A stretch of 24,585 bases of DNA from a virus: IMG/VR virus record IMGVR_UViG_3300025671_000504, positions 1-24,585 of that record, one strand, 5' to 3'. Below, piece after piece: positions 6,041 through 11,253 of this stretch. Made by a program: the position numbers and the translations under genes. The notes under the pieces were generated by a model. It did no database searches. It was not told the DNA's origin and worked only from the letters and a program-made list of their open reading frames with translations. Numbering within the stretch: the stretch's first letter is position 1; every line of letters starts with the position of its first letter.

Positions 6041-6052
6041 ATTCAATATACT

Positions 6053-6382
6053 CTACTCTATCTCTTGAATCAACCGTTCCAGATACCATTTAGCCTTTTC
6101 AAGATCCTGCTTTGGGTTGTTCTTGTATTTGTGACGGTGAATGTACTTTAAGACGTTCCCTTCCAGGTAGCCCTTAAAGCCAGATCCTAACTGTTGTTTG
6201 ATGTAATCAATCGCCTCTATGCCACCTTTGTTATAGTGTGGTGGCTTGTTAATTAGATTCCAATCCTTCTCGCTGGCGGTGTCGATACTTTTTGATTGTT
6301 TGCCAGACTGATCTTGTGTCCCAAACTTTACCATTCCGTTTTGCCAGGCCTCGTCGGTTGAGTTCATCTCGTATTTTTCCAT
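6053..6382 (-). CDS. DUF3310 family protein
   Basis: 109 aa. The C-terminal half (from about residue 41) matches the DUF3310 pattern: INKPPHYNKGGIEAIDYI, then GNVLKYIHRHKYK and QDLEKAKWYLERL. The family is widespread in phages and has been annotated as nucleotide-kinase-associated, but its function is not established. ATG at 6382 has a strong AAGGGG with 7-nt spacing. That start makes the first 45 residues overlap the HNH gene by 134 nt in another frame; this extension is Ser/Asp/Gln-rich and looks disordered. It is the last gene before the origin-like region. Confidence 0.75.
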   Translation of the reverse strand: MEKYEMNSTDEAWQNGMVKFGTQDQSGKQSKSIDTASEKDWNLINKPPHYNKGGIEAIDYIKQQLGSGFKGYLEGNVLKYIHRHKYKNNPKQDLEKAKWYLERLIQEIE

Positions 6383-6704
6383 TGTTCATCCCCTTATCGT
6401 CTAAACTTATAATCAGTTTTAAGACTTTGTATTCGCTTGGTTTCCTTTTGAGTTTTCCGCTTTCCAACTCATAGCCATATGGCGCAACGCCATGCCAGAA
6501 ACCTTTTTTCCTACGTTTCGCCAAGGCATTTTTGACCAGCGCGCTTGAGTCGATGAAGTTTCGGTTGTGGACCTTGCCATGACAGTCAGCACATAGAAAA
6601 ACAGTCTTAGTCCCACCGAGACTGCGAGGAACGACGTGATGTGCATGAACCGCTTGATCCTGGCAATCAAAACAGCTTTCCTTTGAGTTGTTTAATTTCG
6701 GCAT
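6249..6704 (-). CDS. HNH endonuclease with a serine-recombinase-like C-terminal region
   Basis: 151 aa. The N-terminal half is an HNH nuclease: CFDC (11-14), HHVVPRSLGG with His22/His23, CADC (38-41) and HNRNF (46-50), so zinc-knuckle plus beta-beta-alpha metal site. After a basic linker, residues 67-140 have the layout of the 'recombinase' region of large serine recombinases: PYGY (75-78), an IRDELNRRGL helix, and GKVWDTRSVWQTIKKY. No resolvase catalytic domain is present. This suggests a nuclease with a recombinase-derived DNA-binding tail. It overlaps NinG by 38 nt and DUF3310 by 134 nt. Confidence 0.72.
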   Translation of the reverse strand: MPKLNNSKESCFDCQDQAVHAHHVVPRSLGGTKTVFLCADCHGKVHNRNFIDSSALVKNALAKRRKKGFWHGVAPYGYELESGKLKRKPSEYKVLKLIISLDDKGMNNGKIRDELNRRGLAKRNGKVWDTRSVWQTIKKYRHRQREGLESN

Positions 6705-7071
6705 TAAACTCTTTGATCATTTCCCTATAATCAGCGGCATAGAGTTTATGCGGTTTGTTGGCTGTATCCAACATTTGATCAACGTACGTTTTTCCGTACG
6801 CTTCAATCATAAAGACAGTGTAATTCTGCGCTGCGAGTCCATGCTTCATGCCGTATAAATTACATCCTGGGCATTGAAGATGAACATTGTTAGGATTGAA
6901 CGCATGAAATGAGCTCTTCCCTTTAGGGATGAAGTGCCCACCATGCATTTTTGTGTAATGCCCGACTTTCCCGCAAGTAACGCAAGCCCCGAATCCATGA
7001 TCGTCACATTCTTCCAGTCTTCGTTTTAACTGGAAAAGTCTTAGGGCTTTAGATCGCAGCGTTTCTGGCAC
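6667..7071 (-). CDS. ninG: NinG/Rap-like recombination endonuclease
   Basis: 134 aa from GTG 7071, which has GGAG 7 nt upstream; the TTG at 7077 lies too close to that site. CVTC (30-33), HGGH (43-46), a SSFHAFNPNNVHLQC block and CPGC (67-70) match the lambda NinG (Rap) fold, a structure-specific nuclease acting on recombination intermediates such as Holliday junctions and D-loops. Residues 84-110 (YGKTYVDQML) also fit the family. It follows NinB with a 23-nt overlap, the same order as in the lambda nin region, and shares an operon with the annealing protein and exonuclease. Confidence 0.8.
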   Translation of the reverse strand: MPETLRSKALRLFQLKRRLEECDDHGFGACVTCGKVGHYTKMHGGHFIPKGKSSFHAFNPNNVHLQCPGCNLYGMKHGLAAQNYTVFMIEAYGKTYVDQMLDTANKPHKLYAADYREMIKEFNAEIKQLKGKLF

Positions 7072-7486
7072 GCGCAAACTCCGAATTCTTTGGGTTAGTT
7101 AAAGTAACCCCGTGATCTAATCCCCAGTGGAAGACTTGCTCCATGAACTCATGCATCTCGCCTTTAGTGAGGCTCGACGTGGACCTGAGTTGATGCTTGA
7201 TCTCCGTCTTACCGACGAAAACATCTTCCGTCCCTAGAAACTCGTTCTTCATCAGTAGTTTCATCTTCTCTGGCGTGATGTCGATTTTACTTGAGAAGTG
7301 ATCTGCCATTTCCCCGCACCACATATGAAACAAAGCATTCTGACTCAGACTTCTAGTCGCAGAGTAAGGCTCAATCTTCCAAGCTATCGGACGTGAGTAA
7401 TCCCAGTCATCAAGAAATTTCTTGAAGAACTTCAAGACTTGATCGATATCCTTCCGATTTCTGATCATCCAGAAGATGCCGTTCAT
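7049..7486 (-). CDS. ninB: NinB/Orf-like recombination mediator
   Basis: 145 aa from ATG 7486, with GGAG 8 nt upstream; a GTG at 7522 would add 12 residues of poor quality. The length is close to lambda NinB (146 aa). RSLSQNALFHMWCGEMADHF (45-64) is the family's hallmark, followed by EKMKLLMKNEFLG and STSSLTKGEM. Lambda NinB (Orf) binds single-stranded DNA and helps load annealing proteins in place of host RecFOR. The neighbouring Erf, exonuclease and NinG genes make that role consistent here. Confidence 0.82.
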   Translation of the reverse strand: MNGIFWMIRNRKDIDQVLKFFKKFLDDWDYSRPIAWKIEPYSATRSLSQNALFHMWCGEMADHFSSKIDITPEKMKLLMKNEFLGTEDVFVGKTEIKHQLRSTSSLTKGEMHEFMEQVFHWGLDHGVTLTNPKNSEFARARNAAI

Positions 7487-7593
7487 CTCTTGATCTCCGC
7501 TATCACGTCTTCGACGAACCACTTAACCTCTAGCCACAATTGCTTAAAGAATTTCTTCAGTCGCAATTTCCATGAATTCAGAGACTTTAACAT
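7483..7593 (-). CDS. Possible 36-aa amphipathic mini-protein between the XRE and NinB genes
   Basis: An ATG frame from 7593 to TGA at 7483 overlaps the end of the XRE gene and meets the NinB start as ATGA. It fills the otherwise empty 57-nt gap. The peptide is Lys/Trp/Phe-rich and amphipathic (KKFFKQLWLEVKWF). No good ribosome site precedes the ATG, so a shorter form may start within the gap. Plausible but weak. Confidence 0.3.
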   Translation of the reverse strand: MLKSLNSWKLRLKKFFKQLWLEVKWFVEDVIAEIKR

Positions 7594-7765
7594 CAAGACA
7601 ATTGCAGATTTTAGCAACCAGCGATAATTTGGCATCTTCCCTATACCTCCAATGTGATATTTGCTGCTTTGTCAGACCAAGGCGTCGGGCCAGTTCAACT
7701 GAACTGACCCCTTTGGACGCTTGAATGACTCGTAAAGCCTTCCCGAAGTTAAAACGGTAGGTCAT
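7544..7765 (-). CDS. XRE/Cro-CI family helix-turn-helix regulator
   Basis: 73 aa from ATG 7765, with AAGGA 8 nt upstream; an ATG at 7789 would add eight Met-rich residues. A helix-turn-helix of the XRE type spans about 22-43 (SVELARRLGLTKQQISHWR), followed by LSLVAKICNCLDV, the usual last helices. There is no C-terminal cleavage or dimerisation domain, so it is Cro-sized rather than CI-sized. It is the only obvious transcription factor here and probably acts on the phage's own promoters. It overlaps the SSB-tail gene by 17 nt. Confidence 0.8.
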   Translation of the reverse strand: MTYRFNFGKALRVIQASKGVSSVELARRLGLTKQQISHWRYREDAKLSLVAKICNCLDVKVSEFMEIATEEIL

Positions 7766-7976
7766 CACCATCATCCTTTTTGTATGCATCTGAGATTTTA
7801 CCAGTCATCACTGGTTGGTTCCCAGACGCGTCTTCGCGCTTCCACAAGGCGATATCCAGGGTTTCCCCTTCCTTGATATCCCGATGGGCAACGACCTTAC
7901 CTGTGACGACTGGCTGCTTATCGCCGCCTTTGTCGTTCTTCCACAGGCTTACTTTTCCCCGATTGTCATATTGCAT
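7749..7976 (-). CDS. SSB-tail mini-protein with an internal repeat, likely ssDNA-binding partner
   Basis: 75 aa. The last residues are KKDDGDDLPF: an acidic tail ending Leu-Pro-Phe, like the C-terminal tip that bacterial and phage single-strand binding proteins use to recruit partners. The body has two related halves: VSLWKNDKGGDKQPVVTGKV (9-28) and IALWKREDASGNQPVMTGKI (42-61). That repeat suggests two equivalent beta-strand units, too small for a standard OB-fold SSB. ATG 7976 has GGAG 6 nt upstream and lies 1 nt after the exonuclease stop. The exonuclease, annealing protein and SSB-like protein would form a recombination set. The exact biochemical role is inferred. Confidence 0.55.
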   Translation of the reverse strand: MQYDNRGKVSLWKNDKGGDKQPVVTGKVVAHRDIKEGETLDIALWKREDASGNQPVMTGKISDAYKKDDGDDLPF

Positions 7977-7977
7977 T

Positions 7978-8586
7978 TTAGACTCCTATGAGTTGAAAGT
8001 TAGTTTCTAGATCTTCAAGTAGTTTCTCAATCGCCGCTTGAAGACCAGCGATATACTTATCGTCCCGTGAGACTTTCATGATCAGATTAGGTAGATCTGG
8101 ATGGTAGGACATAAACCAATACTCTGGTAAATCCATGATCCACATTGTTCCCTGGACTTGGGCATAATACTCTGGCGGCATGATGCCTTCTTTGTGGTAA
8201 TCAATCAGATACTTCACCTGAGTCGTATGCATCGGGCATTTAATCTCTAGCCCTATGTCACCGACTAACCGATCAGGACTGCAACCGACGGCTTCCTTGT
8301 CGTCAGTTACAAACCCGACTTCTCGGCAGGGTAAATCTGTCTGAAAGGTAAAGACATCAGCCGCTTGAGGCTCTAGTTCACGGCCACGCTTCATGTGGAA
8401 AGTATCAAAGCCTTCAAACCGTTTCATCGATAGTCTTTCGGCTAAAAGCTCGTGCATGTACTTCTCTACACTGCTGGAAAGCTTACCAGTACCCGTGACG
8501 CAATCTTTGAACCTGGATGCTGAAGGCTTACCCAAGCGGAGCCTGAACCACTCAGGCGTCCCTTGCTCAACGTTGTGGATCTTCAT
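7978..8586 (-). CDS. YqaJ-family viral exonuclease (recombination)
   Basis: 202 aa. The YqaJ/lambda-Exo fold signature is clear: QGTPEWFRLRLGKPSASRF (8-26), GRELEP (68-73), GCSPDRLV with Asp105, and LEIKCP with Glu114 and Lys116; YYAQVQG (140-146) closes the active site. These enzymes chew 5' strands of double-stranded DNA ends to give 3' single strands. The partner annealing protein (Erf) is two genes upstream, so the pair works like lambda Red. The start ATG overlaps the 28-aa gene as ATGA. Confidence 0.9.
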   Translation of the reverse strand: MKIHNVEQGTPEWFRLRLGKPSASRFKDCVTGTGKLSSSVEKYMHELLAERLSMKRFEGFDTFHMKRGRELEPQAADVFTFQTDLPCREVGFVTDDKEAVGCSPDRLVGDIGLEIKCPMHTTQVKYLIDYHKEGIMPPEYYAQVQGTMWIMDLPEYWFMSYHPDLPNLIMKVSRDDKYIAGLQAAIEKLLEDLETNFQLIGV

Positions 8587-8669
8587 CGATACATCCGCTG
8601 GAAGTCAGGTTTACGGATGAAGTCTTTTGACTCAATGAAGAATCCCCAATCTAAAAAGCGTCGTCTCAT
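8583..8669 (-). CDS. 28-aa mini-protein coupled between Erf and the exonuclease
   Basis: ATG at 8669 forms TAATG with the Erf stop, and TGA at 8583 forms ATGA with the exonuclease start. A good AAGGGG lies about 6 nt upstream. The gene exactly fills the 82-nt gap. The peptide begins MRRRF, then DWGFFIESKDF and ends QRMYR: basic and aromatic. No family recognised. It may be a true small protein or only a coupling device that passes ribosomes to the exonuclease. Confidence 0.55.
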   Translation of the reverse strand: MRRRFLDWGFFIESKDFIRKPDFQRMYR

Positions 8670-9253
8670 TACTGTCCCCTTTTCTTCTGCTGAAGCTGCT
8701 TGACTGCCTTGTCGTACTGACTGTCGGTTAGGTTTTCAATCTTCTCAACGCCATAGACTTTGAGAAACGCTTGACGGTTAGACTTTGTAGAGTCTAGTAA
8801 CGCATCGATGTGCGCTACTTTCTTCTCTGAGATGTTCTCAATCCCAATAGAGTTATCCGTCAAAGTCTGAGCATCATTGTCATCTTCAGCATTGATGCCC
8901 CACATCGCCTGAGCCTGGTATCTACGAATGTAGGTAGAGATGATCCCGATGTCTTGGGGAACGTTCTTGACGTTATCCGATAGCGGAACCATCGCACTAC
9001 AACGAATCCACTGACCAGAACCGTGGGATATCTGAGACTGTACCGTCACGCGTTCATCGATCATATCCACGGACTGGATGAAACTTAAACCATGGGATGA
9101 TGCAACTGGACGAATGGCATTTAGAACTGATGTTAGATCAGCGTACTCGTTTTTGAAGAAGGTATTCTTCGTGTTCTTGGCTGGATTCTTTATCTCAGCC
9201 TGAGCCTTCGCCATTGCAGCGAATAGCTCGTTTACTTGCTCCGATTGGTTCAT
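8669..9253 (-). CDS. erf: Erf-family single-strand annealing protein
   Basis: 194 aa from ATG 9253, preceded by AGGAGC; an in-frame TTG at 9271 lacks a good ribosome site. The N-terminal domain has KNPAKNTKNTFFKNEYADL (22-40), LNAIRPVASSHGLSFIQ, and the later IGIISTYIRRYQAQAMWGI with acidic EDDNDA, as in P22 Erf-type annealing proteins. It pairs complementary single strands made by the exonuclease. The C-terminal tail is Lys/Gln-rich. It is the first gene after the promoter at 9285..9312, so it leads the recombination operon. Confidence 0.88.
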   Translation of the reverse strand: MNQSEQVNELFAAMAKAQAEIKNPAKNTKNTFFKNEYADLTSVLNAIRPVASSHGLSFIQSVDMIDERVTVQSQISHGSGQWIRCSAMVPLSDNVKNVPQDIGIISTYIRRYQAQAMWGINAEDDNDAQTLTDNSIGIENISEKKVAHIDALLDSTKSNRQAFLKVYGVEKIENLTDSQYDKAVKQLQQKKRGQ

Positions 9254-9284
9254 ATTTCTTGCTCCTGTCAACTAAACCTCGGAC

Positions 9285-9312
9285 ATTGTAGCAGAAATAG
9301 TTTACCATGCAA
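9285..9312 (-). promoter_or_regulatory. Extended -10 leftward promoter for the recombination operon
   Basis: Minus strand: TTGCAT (9312..9307), a 16-nt spacer, then TACAAT (9290..9285) preceded by TGC, giving the extended -10 TGnTACAAT. The spacer holds GTAAAC, shared with the promoter at 263..292. It sits between the endolysin hairpin and the erf start and would begin an early transcript. Confidence 0.55.
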
Positions 9313-9348
9313 CCCCTTGAACAATGATATACTGCTCGGATTGCTCCT

Positions 9349-9386
9349 GGCCCCGTTCGGTATCCTTCCCCTAGCCGTTCGGGGCC
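9349..9386. terminator. GC-rich hairpin over the endolysin stop codon, possible operon boundary
   Basis: GGCCCCG (9349..9355) pairs with CGGGGCC (9380..9386); two more elements, CGG/CCG, pair inside after an AA/AA mismatch. The endolysin TAG lies in the loop. Read leftward no T-run follows; read rightward the hairpin is followed by TTCTTATAT. So it is a weak terminator for the late operon and a better one for rightward transcripts. An 8-mer CCGTTCGG is present twice in it. Confidence 0.4.
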
Positions 9387-9808
9387 TTCTTATATGTACC
9401 GCTGCGAATCATCTCGCAGATCTCAATAGCCCTGTTGCCTACTTGTTTGGCCCACTTAGAGTCATAGAATTCGTCAGCGGCTGTCTCATAGTCGCCTTCT
9501 TTCATTGCAGCCAGTGCATTACGGAATAACATAAGCCTTGGAAGACCGAGATTAAAACAAATATCAACGACAGCATCGCTGCGAACATTGTCAAGGCTAT
9601 TAAACCAAGGGAAAACAGAGTTAAGCTCTTTGATGCATCGGATGATGTCGTTATCCAAAAGATAGTCGATTTCATCATCACTTAATCCCAAGCCACCATC
9701 TTGATCGATGTTTCTACCGACCCCGACGGTGATCTTTCCCGCACTACAGGTATAGGCATGAGACTTAACGCCTTCATGCCTTTTCAGCATTTCCCGCAGG
9801 TTGTTCAC
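9371..9808 (-). CDS. Endolysin, T4-type lysozyme (glycoside hydrolase family 24)
   Basis: 145 aa. RHEG (Glu12), Cys21 and Thr27 line up with the T4 lysozyme triad Glu11-Asp20-Thr26, with the same spacing of 8 and 5 residues. Later SDAVVDICFNLGLPRLMLFRNAL and the SKWAKQVGNRA block are also family features. The enzyme cuts the MurNAc-GlcNAc bond of peptidoglycan. The Asp-to-Cys change is a known tolerated variant. There is no signal-anchor segment, so release depends on a holin. GTG 9808 overlaps the upstream stop as GTGA. No cell-wall-binding domain, as is usual for Gram-negative hosts. Confidence 0.88.
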   Translation of the reverse strand: MNNLREMLKRHEGVKSHAYTCSAGKITVGVGRNIDQDGGLGLSDDEIDYLLDNDIIRCIKELNSVFPWFNSLDNVRSDAVVDICFNLGLPRLMLFRNALAAMKEGDYETAADEFYDSKWAKQVGNRAIEICEMIRSGTYKKAPNG

Positions 9809-9987
9809 TTATCTTTAGCCTTAAAGATATTCAGAGCTAAGATATCAATCACCTTATAGACTTTGGCCCAAGCCTTGCCGATCTTGGATACCATCTCGTC
9901 GTCCTTCGGTGTAGGCGTGATTGCAGCGAGGCTAGATGCTGCTGCGATGATCACAGGCACCATCTCTAGGTATGAAAAAATTCCCAT
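9805..9987 (-). CDS. Small membrane protein, lysis cassette (holin candidate, 60 aa)
   Basis: The chosen start is ATG 9987, with a perfect AAGGAG at 9999..9994 and 6-nt spacing; a start at 10044 would add 19 residues inside the 48-aa gene. One hydrophobic segment (about 9-23, VPVIIAAASSLAAIT) is followed by TPTPKDD and a basic amphipathic tail (IGKAWAKVYKVIDILALNIFKAKDK). I recall similar TPTPKDD proteins beside endolysins in other phages. The position right before the endolysin supports a holin or antiholin role, which is not proven. Confidence 0.6.
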   Translation of the reverse strand: MGIFSYLEMVPVIIAAASSLAAITPTPKDDEMVSKIGKAWAKVYKVIDILALNIFKAKDK

Positions 9988-9997
9988 AACGTTCTCC

Positions 9998-10144
9998 TTA
10001 TCTACGGTTAAACAAATCAAACAACGTCCTAATCTTTTCTTCAACCACGTCCATTCTGGACATCAGTTTTCCGATTGACAGGACTAATACAATAAACCCA
10101 AGAAATATAGGCCAGACAGCGGATATAAGCTCAATGTATTCCAT
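9998..10144 (-). CDS. 48-aa single-span membrane protein, lysis cassette
   Basis: ATG at 10144 forms TAATG with the upstream stop, and the gene fills the gap to the next one exactly. Residues about 6-25 are hydrophobic (ISAVWPIFLGFIVLVLSIG), followed by a charged coiled tail (SRMDVVEEKIRTLFDLFNRR). One membrane span plus a charged tail fits a class III holin or pinholin-like peptide or an accessory lysis protein. No family recognised. The stop lies 10 nt before the next start. Confidence 0.6.
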   Translation of the reverse strand: MEYIELISAVWPIFLGFIVLVLSIGKLMSRMDVVEEKIRTLFDLFNRR

Positions 10145-10539
10145 TACTTGTCCACCACCTGCGAATTCCAGATATCAAATAACGTAGACAGCTTTTCAGA
10201 ATGTGTCTCGTTGACTCCAGAGACTTTATTGATGTCAATCTGAAGCTGGTTCATCCGATCCTGTAAACGGGCTATCTCGGCCTGCTTAGACTCTAGGGCC
10301 ATGATCTTAGCATTCTGGATAAGATCGTCAGGAAGCGCACCACGGAGTCCTAACGGCCACTCACGGACAAATGACGCATTCTCACGGATCGTCATATCCT
10401 GAATAGACTGCCCGTGTTCCAGCGTAGTGATGCGGGAATTGAGTTCAGCGTAGCCTGCAACTGCTACGGCTGTCGCAATTAATAAACTAACTAGATTCCT
10501 CAGCTGGATCGTCAGATTGCTGTTGTCGTTGATCTCCAT
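10144..10539 (-). CDS. Membrane-anchored coiled-coil protein, lysis region (131 aa)
   Basis: A single N-terminal membrane segment (about 13-30, LVSLLIATAVAVAGYAEL) is followed by a long coiled coil in two parts (31-48 and about 83-118), split by a conserved-looking REWPLGLRGALPDDLIQNAK. This topology resembles inner-membrane spanins (Rz) or holin-associated proteins, but no outer-membrane partner is seen. ATG 10539 has AAGGA 8 nt upstream and overlaps the preceding gene by 53 nt. Function is uncertain. Confidence 0.6.
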   Translation of the reverse strand: MEINDNSNLTIQLRNLVSLLIATAVAVAGYAELNSRITTLEHGQSIQDMTIRENASFVREWPLGLRGALPDDLIQNAKIMALESKQAEIARLQDRMNQLQIDINKVSGVNETHSEKLSTLFDIWNSQVVDK

Positions 10540-10717
10540 TCACTTCGTCCTTCACCGTGTTGACATAAGCCTGAAACACGGTTTGCAGTTCATTAATCTG
10601 AAGGTTCAGTGATCGGATCTGGGCATTGATCTCTTGCATTCGGCCTACTTTAGCTCGGGTTTCTTCAGGAAGATCATCAATCTCATAGTCACGATCATCA
10701 ATTCTCAGAGTCGGCAT
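10487..10717 (-). CDS. DUF6447-like small coiled-coil protein (76 aa)
   Basis: MPTLRIDDRDYEIDDLPEE then a heptad-patterned helix (VGRMQEINAQIRSLNLQINEL) and an acidic, Gln/Ser-rich end. The opening 'MPT(I/L)xIDxxxYexDxL' followed by a coiled coil matches a small phage family (DUF6447, by recall), whose function is not known. It lies between fibre-linked and lysis genes. The C-terminal 17 codons overlap the next gene. Confidence 0.6.
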   Translation of the reverse strand: MPTLRIDDRDYEIDDLPEETRAKVGRMQEINAQIRSLNLQINELQTVFQAYVNTVKDEVNGDQRQQQSDDPAEESS

Positions 10718-10726
10718 ATTTATTTC

Positions 10727-10936
10727 CTATTTTGAATAAATAGCTATACAAGCGGCAACGCATGTTGTGACAACTAGCCAAGCTAGTCTTTCCCATCGTG
10801 CTGCGTGAGCATCCGTTGCTTTGCGTAGCTCTTTTAATTCTACCACAGCCTCGCCCCATCGCTCACCGCATTCTTTTTCGTGCGTAGCGATACGTTCTAG
10901 AGCCTCAAGAGCTAGGTTGCGTTCTAATTCATTCAC
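10727..10936 (-). CDS. Coiled-coil protein with C-terminal membrane anchor (69 aa)
   Basis: A helical, heptad-rich N-terminal part (residues 1-47, LERNLALEALERIATHEKECGERW) leads into a membrane segment (about 50-67, LAWLVVTTCVAACIAIY). A soluble coiled coil with a C-terminal span is the topology of haemolysin XhlA-type and some holin-like proteins. ATG 10936 overlaps the upstream stop as ATGA. It is the first of four small membrane or coiled-coil proteins ahead of the endolysin. Confidence 0.6.
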   Translation of the reverse strand: MNELERNLALEALERIATHEKECGERWGEAVVELKELRKATDAHAARWERLAWLVVTTCVAACIAIYSK

Positions 10937-11253
10937 CAGGGAACACCAGAGCCTTGAGTTGGGTTCTTGTCAGCTTCAATCTTAGCCGCCAGAGATGCCT
11001 CAGTAGCGTCCTTGTCCACACCGTTGTCCCAGCACCACTGGAGGCAATCAGCTTCCGTGAGGCTGTCATAGGCTACCCAGTCAGGGCTTGAAGGGTCTGG
11101 TGAAAACCCGCAAGTGCCGTATGATGATGCAGAGTAGGTTACAGCGTCATCACCTTCGCCTACGGTTTCAGAATCAGTAGCTCGCCAGTGTGCGACAATA
11201 ACGCCACCGTCAGATAGCTCACGTTCAAGCGTTGAGATTGTCCATGTAACCAT
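10933..11253 (-). CDS. Fibre-adjacent hypothetical protein (106 aa)
   Basis: Contains VAHWRATDSETV, SSYGTCGFSPDPSSPDWVAYDSLTEADCLQWCWDN and a C-terminal ALAAKIEADKNPT-like helix ending GVPW. I recall close relatives directly after fibre genes in many aquatic phages, without assigned function. The conserved place next to the S74 fibre suggests a fibre accessory or virion protein. The start forms TAATG with the fibre stop, so the two are made together. Confidence 0.6.
   Translation of the reverse strand: MVTWTISTLERELSDGGVIVAHWRATDSETVGEGDDAVTYSASSYGTCGFSPDPSSPDWVAYDSLTEADCLQWCWDNGVDKDATEASLAAKIEADKNPTQGSGVPW

Larger units (their letters stand above)
5561..6052. other. Gene-free region of about 490 bp, candidate replication origin or regulatory hub
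   Basis: No convincing protein-coding frame is present on either strand, in a genome where genes otherwise overlap. It contains, left to right: several short hairpins (5704..5737), a perfect 6-3-6 inverted repeat (5818..5832), five 10-bp-phased repeats (5873..5922), a rightward sigma70-like promoter (5930..5959) and a segment able to fold (5966..6040). I recognise nothing specific in 5581..5700 beyond a weak CCTGT/ACAGG hairpin near 5612..5629. The mix of phased repeats and a promoter fits a phage origin, but also a regulatory locus. Confidence 0.55.

Noticed and set aside
6419-6670. An 83-codon leftward frame inside the HNH gene
   Set aside because: The HNH frame carries the zinc and His motifs; this frame has none and no ribosome site.
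9349-9386. A classical intrinsic terminator for the leftward late operon
   Set aside because: No T-run follows in the leftward sense, so I list the hairpin only as a possible boundary.
9236-9529. A rightward frame of 97 codons spanning the erf start, promoter and endolysin end
   Set aside because: It runs over a well-supported promoter, hairpin and two recognised genes; the product is Cys/Leu-rich without pattern.
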